Source: Leclercia pneumoniae (lineage in GTDB: Bacteria; Pseudomonadota; Gammaproteobacteria; Enterobacterales; Enterobacteriaceae). From it: a stretch of 64,000 nt of DNA. Positions 34,398-44,327 of the stretch are shown in pieces. A program made the translations under genes and the position numbers. Where the stretch lies: assembly GCF_017348915.1 (NCBI RefSeq), contig NZ_CP071383.1, positions 4,030,001-4,094,000 on the forward strand, given 5' to 3'. How positions within the stretch are numbered: position 1 is the first letter of the stretch; each line of letters begins with the position of its first letter. The notes under the pieces are model-generated. The model did no database searches and was not told the DNA's origin. It was given only the letters and a program-made list of their open reading frames with translations.

Positions 34398-35192
34398 GTG
34401 AAAATTGATCTTACGGGGAAAGTGGCGCTGGTAACGGCTTCTACCGGTGGAATTGGCTTCGCCATTGCCAGAGGACTGGCCGAAAGCGGTGCCGAAGTGA
34501 TCATCAATGGCCGCAGTACCGAATCAGTCAACAAGGGGATTCAGCAGTTACAGCAGGTGATCCCCGGCGTAACGGTACGTGCGGCGGTTGCCGATCTGAG
34601 CACCCAGGAAGGGGTAGAGGCGGTTCTGCGGACGGCATCGAACGTTGATATTCTGGTCAATAACGCCGGCATTTACGGCCCGCAGGATTTCTATGCAACC
34701 GACGATGAAACCTGGGATCGCTACTGGCAGACCAACGTGATGTCTGGCGTGCGTCTTTCACGCGCCCTGCTACCCGGCATGGTGCGCAAGGGCTGGGGCC
34801 GGGTGGTGTTTATCTCCTCCGAGTCCGCCTGCAATATTCCGGCAGATATGATCCATTACGGGGTGAGCAAAACGGCGCAGCTGTCGCTGGCGCGCGGGCT
34901 GGCGAAATTTGTGGCCGGTAGCGGCGTAACGGTCAACAGCGTGCTGCCAGGGCCGACGCTCTCTGACGGCTTTGCCGACATGATGAAAGATGAGATCGAG
35001 AAGACCGGCAAATCGCTCGAAACGCTGGCGAAAGAGTTTGTGATGGCCAACCGCCCCAGCTCCGTGATTCAGCGTGCCGCCACGGTAGAGGAAGTGGCGA
35101 ACATGGTGGTGTATGTCTGCTCGCAGCAGGCTTCAGCCACCTCCGGCGCGGCGCTGCGCGTGGACGGCGGCGTAGTGGATGACATTATCTGA
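34398..35192 (+). CDS. SDR family oxidoreductase
   Basis: A 264-residue classical short-chain dehydrogenase: VTASTGGIGFAIA cofactor loop, NNAGIYGPQ, catalytic Ser (VFISSESA) and YGVSKTA Tyr/Lys pair. The cofactor loop TASTGGIG and the late LRVDGG motif are typical of FabG-like enzymes. I chose GTG 34398 because AAGGAG lies six bases upstream. The substrate is unknown; being after the padC regulator, it could act on an aromatic or phenolic compound, but this is only position-based. Confidence 0.86.
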   Translation: MKIDLTGKVALVTASTGGIGFAIARGLAESGAEVIINGRSTESVNKGIQQLQQVIPGVTVRAAVADLSTQEGVEAVLRTASNVDILVNNAGIYGPQDFYATDDETWDRYWQTNVMSGVRLSRALLPGMVRKGWGRVVFISSESACNIPADMIHYGVSKTAQLSLARGLAKFVAGSGVTVNSVLPGPTLSDGFADMMKDEIEKTGKSLETLAKEFVMANRPSSVIQRAATVEEVANMVVYVCSQQASATSGAALRVDGGVVDDII

Positions 35193-35220
35193 TCCTGAGC
35201 GCAATCGGGCTGTAAAAAAC

Positions 35221-35268
35221 GCCCGTCGGTTTAAGAAATAGTCGGTTAAAACAGGTAAACTGACGGGC
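35221..35268. terminator. Long hairpin after the SDR gene
   Basis: GCCCGTCGGTTTA (35221-35233) pairs with TAAACTGACGGGC (35256-35268), a 13-bp stem with one mismatch and a 22-base loop. There is no clear T-run, so it may slow polymerase, shield the mRNA end or bind a regulator of the next gene. Confidence 0.45.
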
Positions 35269-35297
35269 AGAAACTTTTCTATCGCTAAGACGTAGTT

Positions 35298-35960
35298 ATG
35301 ACCAATATGATTGCCGACGAGACCACGGCAAAGTCCACCGTGCTCTCTGTCTTCGACTTTGATGGAACATTAACCCATCACGACAGCTTTATTCCCTTCC
35401 TGCGCTTTGCTTTTGGCAAACGCTATTTTGCGGGTCGCCTGGTGCGCATGGCGCTGCCCACGCTCCACTGTGTGCGCCGCAAACTGACCCGCGATGAACT
35501 GAAAGAGGTGTTAATCAAAACCTTCCTCACCGGGGTAGATGAACACTGGTTACGTCAGCAGGCGGAAGCATTTTGTGAAAAGTACTGGAAAAAGCTGATG
35601 CGTCCGCAGGGCGTGCTGGCGGTTGCCGCGGAAGTGAACGCTGGCGCTGAGGTGACGATCTGCTCTGCCTCTCCGGCGCTGGTATTGCAGCCGTGGGCCG
35701 ACAAACTCGGTATCAAATTGATTGGCACCCAGCTGGAAGTGAAAGAGGGTAAGCTGACCGGGAAGATTACCGGCCACAATTGCCGCTGTGCACAGAAGGT
35801 CGCCAGACTGGAGAAGGTATATGGCGATCTCACCCAGTACCATCTGCGCGCCTGGGGCGATACCCGTGGCGATCACGAGCTGCTGGCTGCGGCGCAAGAT
35901 CCGCACTGGCGGCATTTCCATCCGGCGCGCGCGCGCAGGAATTCGCCCATCAAAAATTAA
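35298..35960 (+). CDS. HAD-IB family phosphatase
   Basis: A 220-residue haloacid-dehalogenase hydrolase of the SerB-like IB group. The nucleophile motif is FDFDGTLTHHD (Asp21), the Ser motif is TICSASPA, and the third motif is WGDTRGDHELL. Relatives dephosphorylate phosphoserine, phosphoethanolamine-type or lipid phosphates; the substrate here is unknown. An ATG at 35310 (MIADE) is an alternative start. Confidence 0.88.
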   Translation: MTNMIADETTAKSTVLSVFDFDGTLTHHDSFIPFLRFAFGKRYFAGRLVRMALPTLHCVRRKLTRDELKEVLIKTFLTGVDEHWLRQQAEAFCEKYWKKLMRPQGVLAVAAEVNAGAEVTICSASPALVLQPWADKLGIKLIGTQLEVKEGKLTGKITGHNCRCAQKVARLEKVYGDLTQYHLRAWGDTRGDHELLAAAQDPHWRHFHPARARRNSPIKN

Positions 35961-35980
35961 GCTCCTTTCGGGCAGAGACG

Positions 35981-36008
35981 AAAACGGCAACCCAGAGGTT
36001 GCCGTTTT
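35981..36008. terminator. Bidirectional terminator between the HAD gene and terC
   Basis: AAAACGGCAACC pairs with GGTTGCCGTTTT around CAGA. Convergent genes on either side can both end here. Confidence 0.85.
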
Positions 36009-36012
36009 GCGT

Positions 36013-37041
36013 TTAACTTGCGTTCCGTTTCCCGGGGAACAACAGACTCGCCACAATACCGAGCGCCAGTACCCCCAGTACCACAAACAGGCTGGCGGTT
36101 GCCCCAATGCCATAGCCGTGATGCCAGAAATGGTCGGTGGCGTTAAGCCCCAGCTTAAAGGCCACGAAGAACAGCAGCAGCACTACCGCTTTTTCCAGGT
36201 GCACCAGATACTGCTTCAACGCTTCCAGCACAAAGTAGAGCGTACGCAGGCCGAGGATGGCAAACATCATGGCGCTGTAGATAATCAGCGGTTCGCGGCT
36301 TACGGCGATAATGGCCGGCACCGAATCGAACGCAAACATCACATCGGAAAGCTCAACAACTGCCACACAAAGCAGCAGCGGCGTGGCATAGCGCTTCGCC
36401 TTCTTCACGCGTCCGACCATCACCTCCTGGTTTTCCGGTTTTTCCAGTTCAGCATCCACCTCTTTCTGCGTCAGAAGAAACTTGTGGCTGCTGATCTTTG
36501 GCCAGACGGGATAGAAGCGTTTCACCAGACGGTAGGCCAGATGGTTGGAATAATCTTCCACTTCATCCTGCTCTTCGCCACGTTTAAGCATCATCACCGC
36601 CGTCCAGGCAACGATGAGCGCAAAAACCACCTCCACGTAGGGCCCCAGGCTCAACAGGCTGGTGCCGATTGCCACGAAGATCCCACGGAACACGATCGCC
36701 CCTAACACGCCCCAGTAGAGCACGCGGTGGCGATACTTATCCGGCACGCCGAACCAGGCGAAGATCGCCATCATCACAAACAGGTTATCGACCGAGAGAA
36801 CCTCCTCGAGGGCATAACCGGTGAGGAACAGACTGGCCATTTCCGCGCCGTGGTGAACATAGAGAAAACCAGCGAAGGCCATCGCCATCATGACCCAGAA
36901 GATGGACCACATCGCGGCGCTTTTTAACGAGATCGGTTTGTCGTGACGGTGCATGAAGAGGTCGATAAACATCGCCCCGACAGCCATCACAACAAAGACA
37001 ACAACGGTTTCCGTAGGGAAACCGAGATGAGCAGATGCCAT
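36013..37041 (-). CDS. terC: TerC family integral membrane protein
   Basis: A 342-residue inner-membrane protein of the TerC family (tellurite-resistance TerC, Alx, MeeF/MeeY-type metal exporters). Nine or so membrane segments include the acidic metal-path signature VLSVDNLFVMMAIFAWF and its inner repeat VVELSDVMFAFDSVPAI. It resembles plasmid TerC more than Alx. It stands alone, without terA, B, D or E. Recent work on this family supports manganese or other metal efflux coupled to secreted proteins; tellurite resistance by this gene alone is unlikely. I chose ATG 37041 (MASAHLGFP), after AAAAAGGG. Confidence 0.88.
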   Translation of the reverse strand: MASAHLGFPTETVVVFVVMAVGAMFIDLFMHRHDKPISLKSAAMWSIFWVMMAMAFAGFLYVHHGAEMASLFLTGYALEEVLSVDNLFVMMAIFAWFGVPDKYRHRVLYWGVLGAIVFRGIFVAIGTSLLSLGPYVEVVFALIVAWTAVMMLKRGEEQDEVEDYSNHLAYRLVKRFYPVWPKISSHKFLLTQKEVDAELEKPENQEVMVGRVKKAKRYATPLLLCVAVVELSDVMFAFDSVPAIIAVSREPLIIYSAMMFAILGLRTLYFVLEALKQYLVHLEKAVVLLLFFVAFKLGLNATDHFWHHGYGIGATASLFVVLGVLALGIVASLLFPGKRNAS

Positions 37042-37120
37042 ATACAACCCTTTTTGAGAACCAGACACACCATGCAGCAAAGAAAAGGGCGGACCGTTAA
37101 ATGGTCTCTTTACCCTTAAT

Positions 37121-37148
37121 AAAATAAAAATCCCGCTCGGGGGCGGGA
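37121..37148 (-). terminator. Intrinsic terminator or attenuator ahead of terC
   Basis: On the minus strand CCCGC and GCGGG flank CCCCGA and are followed by ATTTTTATTTT. It lies 80 bp before the terC start. It could end the yhiN transcript or act as an attenuator within a long terC leader. Confidence 0.7.
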
Positions 37149-37159
37149 ATTCACTACCC

Positions 37160-37270
37160 TGCATCATTCAAGCTGCGGACTAAAACGCTTATGCTGGCCT
37201 TAAAAGACTAGCTCCGGGGAGGAGCCGGGTAACAAAGCCAACGCAGCTGCAGCTTGAAGGATAACGGGTA
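37160..37270. repeat. Palindromic repeat between yhiN and terC
   Basis: The ends form an inverted repeat, TTCAAGCTGC near 37168 and GCAGCTTGAA near 37249, around an inner hairpin with arms AGCTCC and GGAGC. The end sequences resemble those of the repeat at the start of the window. It is probably a REP-like dispersed element rather than part of either gene. Confidence 0.55.
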
Positions 37271-37303
37271 TATTTTATCTCACAACGGGGCGTCTGGCAG
37301 GTT

Positions 37304-38497
37304 TTACTTTTCCGCCAGCGCCTGCGCGCAGGCCCAGGCGCTGGCCCATGCCCACTGGAAATTGTAACCGCCCAGCCAGCCGGTAACGTCCATCACTTCG
37401 CCAATAAAGTAGAGGCCTGGCACATTACGGGCTTCCATTGTTCTGGAAGAGAGTTCATGGGTATCTACGCCGCCGAGGGTAACTTCTGCGGTGCGATAGC
37501 CTTCGGTGCCGTTAGGCTGCACTCGCCACTGCGTAAGGGTATCGACAAGCGTCTGTTGATCGCGGCTGTTGAGCTGTTTTAACGTGATATCAGGAATCTG
37601 GCCCAACAAGATCAGGCACTCCACCAGCCGTTTCGGCAAGTGAATGGCAAGGGTATTTTTGAGGCTCTGATTCGGATGCGCCGCACGCTGCTCATCGAGA
37701 AACGCCGCCAGGTCGCACTCCGGCAGCAGGTTCACCGTTACGAACTCACCGGGCAGCCAGTAGCTGGAAATTTGTAATACCGCCGGACCGGAAAGGCCAC
37801 GGTGGGTAAAGAGCAGATTTTCACGAAAAACGGTGCCGTCTTCGGCGGTGATCACCGACGGCACCGAAACGCCAGAGAGGGTTTGCAACTGCTCGAGCAG
37901 CGGCTTATGGAGAGTAAACGGCACCAGCCCGGCGCGGGTCGGTAAAACTTTCAGGCCAAACTGCTCGGCGATTTTGTAACCAAATGGCGACGCCCCCAGC
38001 CCCGGCATCGACAGGCCGCCGCTGGCAATGACCAGACTCGCCGCCTGAACGGTTTCACCGTTCAGTTGCAGGGTGTAGCCCTGCTCATCGCGGGTTACTT
38101 CTAACACTTCGGTGCGTAAACGAAGAGTAACACCGCCTTTATTACACTCAGCGACGAGCATATCGACAATTTGCTGCGCAGAATCGTCGCAAAACAGTTG
38201 ACCGAGCGTCTTTTCATGCCAGGCGATATTATGTTTACCCACAAGGTCGATAAAGTCCCATTGGGTGTAGCGCGCCAGGGCAGATTTGCAAAAATGACGG
38301 TTTTGGCTGAGATAGGCAGCAGGCTCAACATAAAGGTTAGTAAAATTGCAGCGCCCACCGCCTGACATCAGGATTTTACGCCCAGGTTTTTTGCCATTGT
38401 CCAGCAGCAAAATGCGACGCCCTGCCTGTCCGGCCATTGCCGCACAGAACATTCCCGCCGCACCGGCACCAATAATGATGGCATCAAACCTTTCCAC
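37304..38497 (-). CDS. yhiN: NAD(P)/FAD-dependent oxidoreductase YhiN
   Basis: A 397-residue HI0933-family flavoprotein of unknown substrate. It has the FAD dinucleotide motif IIGAGAAGMFCAAMAG near residue 8, the family signature GRKILMSGGGRCNFTN near 40, and C-terminal FIGEVMDVTGWLGGYNFQWAW. It starts at GTG 38497 after GGAGG. It is divergent from pitA and upstream of terC, separated by a repeat and terminator. Confidence 0.92.
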   Translation of the reverse strand: MERFDAIIIGAGAAGMFCAAMAGQAGRRILLLDNGKKPGRKILMSGGGRCNFTNLYVEPAAYLSQNRHFCKSALARYTQWDFIDLVGKHNIAWHEKTLGQLFCDDSAQQIVDMLVAECNKGGVTLRLRTEVLEVTRDEQGYTLQLNGETVQAASLVIASGGLSMPGLGASPFGYKIAEQFGLKVLPTRAGLVPFTLHKPLLEQLQTLSGVSVPSVITAEDGTVFRENLLFTHRGLSGPAVLQISSYWLPGEFVTVNLLPECDLAAFLDEQRAAHPNQSLKNTLAIHLPKRLVECLILLGQIPDITLKQLNSRDQQTLVDTLTQWRVQPNGTEGYRTAEVTLGGVDTHELSSRTMEARNVPGLYFIGEVMDVTGWLGGYNFQWAWASAWACAQALAEK

Positions 38498-38727
38498 GTC
38501 TTAATCCTCCAGATTCACAGGGCGCGAATTGTAAAGTTTCGTCGGTGGCCCTACCAGCGTTAATAACCTGATTTTTATTCATTTCGTTGAAATGTAATAA
38601 AATATTGTTTTAGTGCTACGCTTAATTCAGTCAGTAAATCAAAAAAAAGCTATATTTCACTTTGCCCGTTGCGCATTTGTCCTGGATAATGCGCCGCGTT
38701 CATGTCCCCAAGATGGCGTAACGTCCT

Positions 38728-40227
38728 ATGCTACATTTGTTTGCTGGCCTGGATCTGCATACCGGGCTTTTATTATTGCTTGCTCTGGCATTTGTTTTGT
38801 TCTACGAAGCGATTAACGGCTTCCATGACACGGCGAACGCAGTGGCAACGGTTATCTATACACGTGCTATGCGCTCGCAGGTTGCGGTTGTCATGGCGGC
38901 GGTGGCTAACTTCTTTGGCGTTCTGCTTGGAGGTCTGAGTGTAGCTTACGCAATCGTGCATATGCTGCCAACGGATCTCCTGTTGAACGTCAGCTCCGGC
39001 CATGGCCTTGCCATGGTATTCTCCCTGCTGTTTGCCGCAATTATCTGGAACCTCGGTACCTGGTATTTTGGCCTGCCAGCCTCCAGTTCACATACCCTGA
39101 TTGGCGCGATTATCGGTATTGGTTTAACCAATGCACTGATGACGGGCACCTCGGTGGTGGACGCGCTGAACATCCCCAAAGTCGTGGGTATTTTCGGCTC
39201 CCTGATTATCTCTCCTATAGTTGGTCTGGTGGTCGCAGGTGGCTTGATTTTCCTGCTGCGTCGTTACTGGAGCGGCACCAAAAAACGGGCCCGTATCCAC
39301 CTGACGCCGGCCGAGCGTGAAAAGAAAGATGGCAAGAAAAAGCCACCATTCTGGACACGTATCGCCCTGATCATTTCTGCCATCGGCGTTGCGTTCTCTC
39401 ACGGCGCTAACGACGGTCAAAAAGGCATTGGTCTGGTGATGCTGGTCCTGATTGGCGTGGCACCGGCGGGCTTTGTGGTGAATATGAACGCCACGGGCTA
39501 CGAAATCACCCGTACGCGCGATGCGGTCAACAACGTGGAAACCTTCTTCCAGCAGCGTCCTGAGCTGCTCAAACAAGCGACCGGCGTGGATCAGTTAATC
39601 CCGTCTCCGGACGCGGGGGCAACTACGGCACCGGGTGAGTTCCACTGCCACCCGGCTAACGCAGTAAGCGCGCTGGAACGGGCGAAAGGCATGCTGACGG
39701 ATGTCGAAAGCTACGACAAACTCTCTGTCGAGCAACGTAGCCAGCTGCGCCGCATTATGCTGTGCATCTCCGACGTGACCGACAAAGTGGGCAAGCTGCC
39801 TGACGTGAACGCTGACGACAAACGTCTGCTGAAGAAACTGAAAGGCGACATGCTGAACACTATCGAATACGCGCCAATCTGGATCATCATGGCGGTCGCG
39901 TTAGCGTTGGGCGTGGGTACGATGATTGGCTGGCGCCGCGTGGCGACCACCATCGGCGAGAAGATCGGTAAGAAAGGCATGACCTATGCGCAAGGGATGT
40001 CCGCGCAGATGACCGCCGCCGTTTCTATCGGTCTGGCGAGTTATACCGGTATGCCGGTCTCTACAACCCACGTACTCTCTTCGTCCGTGGCAGGTACCAT
40101 GATCGTTGATGGCGGCGGTTTGCAGCGCAAAACCGTGACTAACATCCTGATGGCCTGGGTGTTTACCCTTCCGGCGTCTATCCTGCTCTCTGGCGGTCTG
40201 TACTGGATATCTCTGCAGTTCCTCTAA
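38728..40227 (+). CDS. pitA: Low-affinity inorganic phosphate transporter PitA
   Basis: Proton-coupled inner-membrane importer of phosphate as a metal-phosphate complex, so it also affects zinc and magnesium uptake. 499 residues with about ten membrane segments and the two PiT signatures: [20 protein letters not shown] near residue 25 and [16 protein letters not shown] near 225. A hydrophilic loop (about residues 285-375) separates the halves. It is convergent with uspB across a shared terminator. Confidence 0.95.
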   Translation: MLHLFAGLDLHTGLLLLLALAFVLFYEAINGFHDTANAVATVIYTRAMRSQVAVVMAAVANFFGVLLGGLSVAYAIVHMLPTDLLLNVSSGHGLAMVFSLLFAAIIWNLGTWYFGLPASSSHTLIGAIIGIGLTNALMTGTSVVDALNIPKVVGIFGSLIISPIVGLVVAGGLIFLLRRYWSGTKKRARIHLTPAEREKKDGKKKPPFWTRIALIISAIGVAFSHGANDGQKGIGLVMLVLIGVAPAGFVVNMNATGYEITRTRDAVNNVETFFQQRPELLKQATGVDQLIPSPDAGATTAPGEFHCHPANAVSALERAKGMLTDVESYDKLSVEQRSQLRRIMLCISDVTDKVGKLPDVNADDKRLLKKLKGDMLNTIEYAPIWIIMAVALALGVGTMIGWRRVATTIGEKIGKKGMTYAQGMSAQMTAAVSIGLASYTGMPVSTTHVLSSSVAGTMIVDGGGLQRKTVTNILMAWVFTLPASILLSGGLYWISLQFL

Positions 40228-40241
40228 TCGCAGGCAGAGAC

Positions 40242-40278
40242 AAAAAAAGCGGGCCAGGAAACTGACCCGCTTTTTTTT
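40242..40278. terminator. Bidirectional terminator between pitA and uspB
   Basis: AAAAAAAGCGGGCCAG and CTGACCCGCTTTTTTTT form a stem around GAAA, with A/T-runs on both sides. It serves both convergent genes. Confidence 0.92.
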
Positions 40279-40280
40279 GT

Positions 40281-40616
40281 TCAGTGCCAGATCATCAACG
40301 CAATCATACTCACCACCACCAGGCCACACAGCGCACTGGTTAAAATGAACTGACGACGCAGGCGCTCGCAGCGCCGGATAAACTCTTCATCATGATGATC
40401 GCGGTAACGCTGGTAGTAGATATACCCCACCAGACGCATCTGTTTGCTGGGCTGTCCATGCGAGGTGAAGAACCCTCCACCGTCCACATACTGATAAAGC
40501 AATGGATCGCAACCACGAAGAACGACCAGTAGCGCGCGTAGCGATGAGAAGTAGCGCGCCATATTTACGATGCAAACTACACATAACGCCCAAAATAATG
40601 CGACGGTGCTAATCAT
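40281..40616 (-). CDS. uspB: Universal stress protein B
   Basis: A 111-residue inner-membrane protein induced in stationary phase in E. coli, where it is needed for ethanol resistance. It has an N-terminal ([19 protein letters not shown]) and a C-terminal ([20 protein letters not shown]) membrane segment with a charged loop between. It is divergent from uspA with a 285-bp gap that carries a sigma-S-like -10 element. Confidence 0.94.
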   Translation of the reverse strand: MISTVALFWALCVVCIVNMARYFSSLRALLVVLRGCDPLLYQYVDGGGFFTSHGQPSKQMRLVGYIYYQRYRDHHDEEFIRRCERLRRQFILTSALCGLVVVSMIALMIWH

Positions 40617-40750
40617 ACCTCCTCCCCGGCGACACGCCCACGAAGCAACGCTTCGGGACTACCGCTCCCCGATACCCTGACAGACCGCTCAGTGAAAGAG
40701 TCACACGAAACCGGACGGGTTAACGTTTTAATATCCGACCGGCTTAATCA

Positions 40751-40760
40751 ATAGTGTAGG
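40751..40760 (-). promoter_or_regulatory. Sigma-S-type -10 element for uspB
   Basis: The minus-strand sequence CCTACACTAT matches the extended -10 preferred by sigma-S (CTACACT core) and would start a uspB mRNA with a leader of about 130 bases. This agrees with sigma-S control of uspB in E. coli. Confidence 0.5.
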
Positions 40761-40901
40761 AGATCCGTTAATTTTTTTGCCACAAGGTTAATCGTTATCA
40801 ACACCAATGCTTGAAAAATTTGTTCAACTGGGCCGTAATGAGAGCAGGTAGACAGCGGCTGAATGCGCTGGTCATCGATCACTTAAGGAAGGAGTAACAC
40901 T

Positions 40902-41339
40902 ATGGCTTACAAACATATTCTTATCGCAGTCGATCTCTCCCCGGAGAGCAAAGTGCTGGTCGATAAAGCCGTATCCATGGCACGTCCGTATAATGCGAAA
41001 GTATCCCTGATTCACGTCGACGTTAACTACTCCGATCTCTATACCGGCCTCATCGATGTCAATCTTGGGGATATGCAGAAGCGTATTTCTGAAGAGACTC
41101 ACCACGCCCTGAGCGAACTTTCAACGAATGCGGGTTACCCGATTACCGAGACCCTGAGCGGTAGCGGCGACCTCGGTCAGGTGCTGGTTGATGCGATTAA
41201 GAAATACGATATGGACCTGGTGGTTTGCGGTCATCATCAGGACTTCTGGAGCAAGCTGATGTCTTCCGCGCGCCAGCTGATCAATACCGTGCACGTGGAT
41301 ATGCTGATTGTTCCGCTGCGTGACGAAGAAGACGAGTAA
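40902..41339 (+). CDS. uspA: Universal stress protein A
   Basis: A 145-residue cytoplasmic stress protein made in growth arrest. Typical USP fold: [21 protein letters not shown] at the start and [21 protein letters not shown] near residue 105. Like E. coli UspA, it lacks the full ATP-binding G-2X-G-9X-G(S/T) motif. AAGGAAGGAG precedes the ATG. The next gene, rsmJ, is convergent with a palindromic repeat between them. Confidence 0.96.
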   Translation: MAYKHILIAVDLSPESKVLVDKAVSMARPYNAKVSLIHVDVNYSDLYTGLIDVNLGDMQKRISEETHHALSELSTNAGYPITETLSGSGDLGQVLVDAIKKYDMDLVVCGHHQDFWSKLMSSARQLINTVHVDMLIVPLRDEEDE

Positions 41340-41351
41340 ATAAAACGTTTG

Positions 41352-41418
41352 CCCCTCTCCCACAGGAGAGGGAATGATCGAGCCCCTCTCCCCGTGGGGG
41401 AGGGGCTGGGGTAAGGGT
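41352..41418. repeat. G/C-rich palindromic repeat, copy 2
   Basis: A 67-bp inverted repeat related to the one at 5475-5550, with CCCCTCTCC and GGAGGGGC-type arms and a GGGTAAGGG end. It sits where E. coli has dtpB, between uspA and rsmJ. Confidence 0.65.
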
Positions 41419-41429
41419 ATCAGACCGCA

Positions 41430-42185
41430 CTATATGTCCGGCGTACCAGAATAAATATCAAACCGATGCCCTTTCGTGGTCACCGCGTTGGTGGTCGCCA
41501 CATCCGCCAGCGGCGGTGCGTAGTCCGGACGTTTCACCACCACACGCTTTGTCGCCAGCAGCCGGGCAGGTGCCAGCAGCCCATCCGCATCCAGATCCGG
41601 TCCCACCAGCGACTGAAACACCCGCATCTCTTTCTTCACCAGCGCACTTTTCTGCTTATGCGGGAACATGGGGTCGAGATAGACCACCTGCGGGCGTGGT
41701 GCGATGTCAGTCAGCGCCGTCAGGCTGGAGGCGTGGATCAATTGCAGGCGCTCTTGCAGCCATGGGCCAATCTCCGGGTCCGCATAGCCGCGCGCTAATC
41801 CGTCGTCCAGCAATGCTGCCACTACCGGGTTACGCTCCAGCATTCGCACTCGACAGCCCACCGAGGCCAGCACAAACGCATCGCGTCCTAGCCCTGCCGT
41901 GGCATCCACCACGTCCGGCAGATAACTGCCTTTGATGCCGACCGCTTTGGCAACCGCTTCGCCGCGACCGCCGCCAAACTTGCGCCGGTGCGCCATCGCC
42001 CCGCCGACAAAATCGACAAAAATGCCGCCGAGCTTCGGTTCGTCGCGCTTGCGCAGTTCCAGATGCGTTGTCGTCATTACCAGCGCCATCGGGTTTTCAT
42101 CATCGTGCTCCAGCCCCCAGCGGGCGGCCAGAACAGATAAGGCGCCGTCTCCGGCGCCTGTTTCATCGAGCAAACAAATTTTCAC
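41430..42185 (-). CDS. rsmJ: 16S rRNA (guanine(1516)-N2)-methyltransferase
   Basis: SAM-dependent enzyme that methylates G1516 of 16S rRNA. 251 residues with the SAM motif [17 protein letters not shown] near residue 107 and the catalytic-type motif [11 protein letters not shown] near 190. It starts with GTG, eight bases after prlC, and shares the prlC operon and its heat-shock promoter. Confidence 0.94.
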   Translation of the reverse strand: MKICLLDETGAGDGALSVLAARWGLEHDDENPMALVMTTTHLELRKRDEPKLGGIFVDFVGGAMAHRRKFGGGRGEAVAKAVGIKGSYLPDVVDATAGLGRDAFVLASVGCRVRMLERNPVVAALLDDGLARGYADPEIGPWLQERLQLIHASSLTALTDIAPRPQVVYLDPMFPHKQKSALVKKEMRVFQSLVGPDLDADGLLAPARLLATKRVVVKRPDYAPPLADVATTNAVTTKGHRFDIYSGTPDI

Positions 42186-42193
42186 TGCGGCAA

Positions 42194-44236
42194 TTAACCC
42201 TTAATACCGTAATGCTCCAGCATCGCATCCAGCTGCGGCTCACGGCCACGGAAGCGTTTGAACAGCTCCATCGGCTCTTCGGAACCGCCACGGGTCAGGA
42301 TGTTGTCGAGGAACGACTGCCCGGTTTCGCGGTTGAAAATCCCCTCTTCTTCGAAGCGGGAGTAAGCATCCGCCGCCAGCACGTCGGCCCACAGGTAGCT
42401 GTAGTAACCCGCTGCGTAGCCGCCCGCAAAGATGTGGCTGAACGCGTGCGGGAAGCGACCCCAGGTTGGCCCGGGAATAACGGCGACCTGCTTTTTAATC
42501 TCGGCCAGCGTTTCAAGGATTTTCGCCCCCTGCTCCGGGCTGAACTCGGCGTGCAGACGGAAATCGAACAGGCCGAACTCCAGCTGGCGCAGAATAAACA
42601 TCGCCGCCTGATAGTTTTTCGCCGCCAGCATTTTATCCAGCAGTTCTTTCGGCAGCGGTTCGCCGGTCTCATAATGGCCGGAGATAAACGCCAGCGCGTC
42701 CGGCTCCCAGCACCAGTTTTCCATAAACTGGCTCGGCAGCTCGACCGCATCCCACGGCACACCGCTGATACCGGCGACACCCGCGGTTTCGATGCGGGTC
42801 AGCATGTGGTGCAGACCGTGACCGAACTCGTGGAACAGGGTGATCACTTCATCGTGGGTAAAGAGCGCCGGTTTGCCGCTCACCGGACGGTTGAAGTTAC
42901 AGGTCAGGTAGGCAACCGGCTTCTGCAGAGTACCGTCCGCTTTACGCATCTGGCCCACGCAGTCATCCATCCACGCCCCGCCGCGCTTGTTTTCACGCGC
43001 ATAGAGATCGAGGTAGAAGCTGCCGCGCAATTCATTTTTCTCGTCATACAGCTCGAAGAAACGCACATCCGGATGCCAGACGTCGATATCTTTGCGCTCT
43101 TTGGCGGTGATGCCGTAGATACGCTGCACCACTTCGAACAGGCCATTCACGGCTTTGTTTTCCGGGAAGTACGGGCGCAGCAGCTCATCGCTGATGCTGT
43201 AGAGGTGCTGTTTCTGTTTTTCGCTGTAGTAAGCAATGTCCCACGGCTGCAGTTCGTCCACGCCGAACTCCGCTTTCGCGAAGGCGCGCAGCTGGGCCAG
43301 CTCTTTCTCACCCTGCGGACGGGCGCGTTTGGCGAGATCGGTCAGGAAGTCCAGCACCTGCTGCGGGTTCTCCGCCATTTTGGTGGCGAGAGATTTGTCG
43401 GCATAGTTTTCAAAGCCCAGCAGCTGCGCCAGCTCGTGACGCAGGGCAAGGATTTCGGCCATCACCGGGCTGTTATCCCATTTACCGGCATTCGGCCCCT
43501 GATCGGACGCACGCGTGCTGTAGGCGCGGTACATCTCTTCACGCAGAGCCTGGTTGTCGCAGTAGGTCATCACTGGCAGGTAGCTCGGGATATCCAGCGT
43601 CAGCAGGAACCCTTCCTGCTCTTTCGCTTCGGCCTGGGCTTTTGCCGCGGCCAGCGCGCTTTCCGGCATCCCGGCCAGCTCCGCTTCGTCGGTAATCAGC
43701 TTCGTCCAGCCCATGGTGGCGTCGAGTACGTTGTTGCTGTACTGGTTACCCAGCTCGGACAGACGGGCGGCGATTTCGCCATAGCGTTGTTGTTTCTCTT
43801 TTGGCAGCCCGATACCGGACAGTTCAAAATCACGCAGGGCATTATCGACCGATTTTTTCTGGGCGGTATTCATGGCGGCGTAATGGTCGCCGTCGCGCAG
43901 GTCGCGGTAGGCTTTATACAGCCCCTCGTGCTGGCCGACCCAAGTGCTGTACTCGGAGAGCAGCGGCAGGGTTTGTTCATAGGCTTCGCGCAGTTCCGGG
44001 CTGTTTTTCACCGAGTTCAGGTGGCTCACCGGCGAGAAAATGCGCCCCAGCACGTCGTCCACCTCGGCCAGCGGCTGACACAGATTTTCCCAGGTGTACG
44101 GCCCGCCCTGCGCCACCACGCTCTCTACCGCTGCGCGGCAGTTGCCCAGCGCTTCGGTAACGGTAGGCACCACATGCTCAGGGAGAATTTTAGAAAATGG
44201 CGGCAGGGAAAAAGGCGTCAGTAATGGATTGGTCAT
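42194..44236 (-). CDS. prlC: Oligopeptidase A
   Basis: Cytoplasmic M3-family zinc metallopeptidase that degrades signal peptides and other short peptides. 680 residues with the zinc site [11 protein letters not shown] near residue 470 and its downstream Glu. I chose ATG 44236 (MTNPLLTPF), as in E. coli. It is first gene of the prlC-rsmJ operon and is preceded by a sigma-32-type promoter. Confidence 0.96.
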   Translation of the reverse strand: MTNPLLTPFSLPPFSKILPEHVVPTVTEALGNCRAAVESVVAQGGPYTWENLCQPLAEVDDVLGRIFSPVSHLNSVKNSPELREAYEQTLPLLSEYSTWVGQHEGLYKAYRDLRDGDHYAAMNTAQKKSVDNALRDFELSGIGLPKEKQQRYGEIAARLSELGNQYSNNVLDATMGWTKLITDEAELAGMPESALAAAKAQAEAKEQEGFLLTLDIPSYLPVMTYCDNQALREEMYRAYSTRASDQGPNAGKWDNSPVMAEILALRHELAQLLGFENYADKSLATKMAENPQQVLDFLTDLAKRARPQGEKELAQLRAFAKAEFGVDELQPWDIAYYSEKQKQHLYSISDELLRPYFPENKAVNGLFEVVQRIYGITAKERKDIDVWHPDVRFFELYDEKNELRGSFYLDLYARENKRGGAWMDDCVGQMRKADGTLQKPVAYLTCNFNRPVSGKPALFTHDEVITLFHEFGHGLHHMLTRIETAGVAGISGVPWDAVELPSQFMENWCWEPDALAFISGHYETGEPLPKELLDKMLAAKNYQAAMFILRQLEFGLFDFRLHAEFSPEQGAKILETLAEIKKQVAVIPGPTWGRFPHAFSHIFAGGYAAGYYSYLWADVLAADAYSRFEEEGIFNRETGQSFLDNILTRGGSEEPMELFKRFRGREPQLDAMLEHYGIKG

Positions 44237-44298
44237 AAACGCTGTCCTGTTAAATAGGGTAAGTGAAGCGCGCATCCGGCGCTGTGCATATGGGTCAG

Positions 44299-44327
44299 TA
44301 ATGGGGGTAAGTGTAGAGGATTTCAAT
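44299..44327 (-). promoter_or_regulatory. Sigma-32 promoter of prlC-rsmJ
   Basis: The minus strand reads ATTGAAA (-35), 14 bases, then CCCCATTA (-10), close to the heat-shock consensus CTTGAAA and CCCCATnT. The -10 lies about 63 bp before the prlC start. The orthologous operon is heat-shock induced in Salmonella. Confidence 0.75.

Noticed and set aside
37042..37303. yybP-ykoY manganese riboswitch upstream of terC
   Set aside because: I looked for the conserved GGGGAGUAG core and the CAUACUC element on the minus strand and found neither. I kept only the terminator and repeat, and listed a covariance-model search as a check.
42068..44224. A 718-codon open frame on the plus strand opposite prlC
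   Set aside because: It mirrors prlC codon for codon; its product is rich in His, Gln and Arg and has no domain. prlC on the other strand is a well-conserved enzyme with its own promoter.
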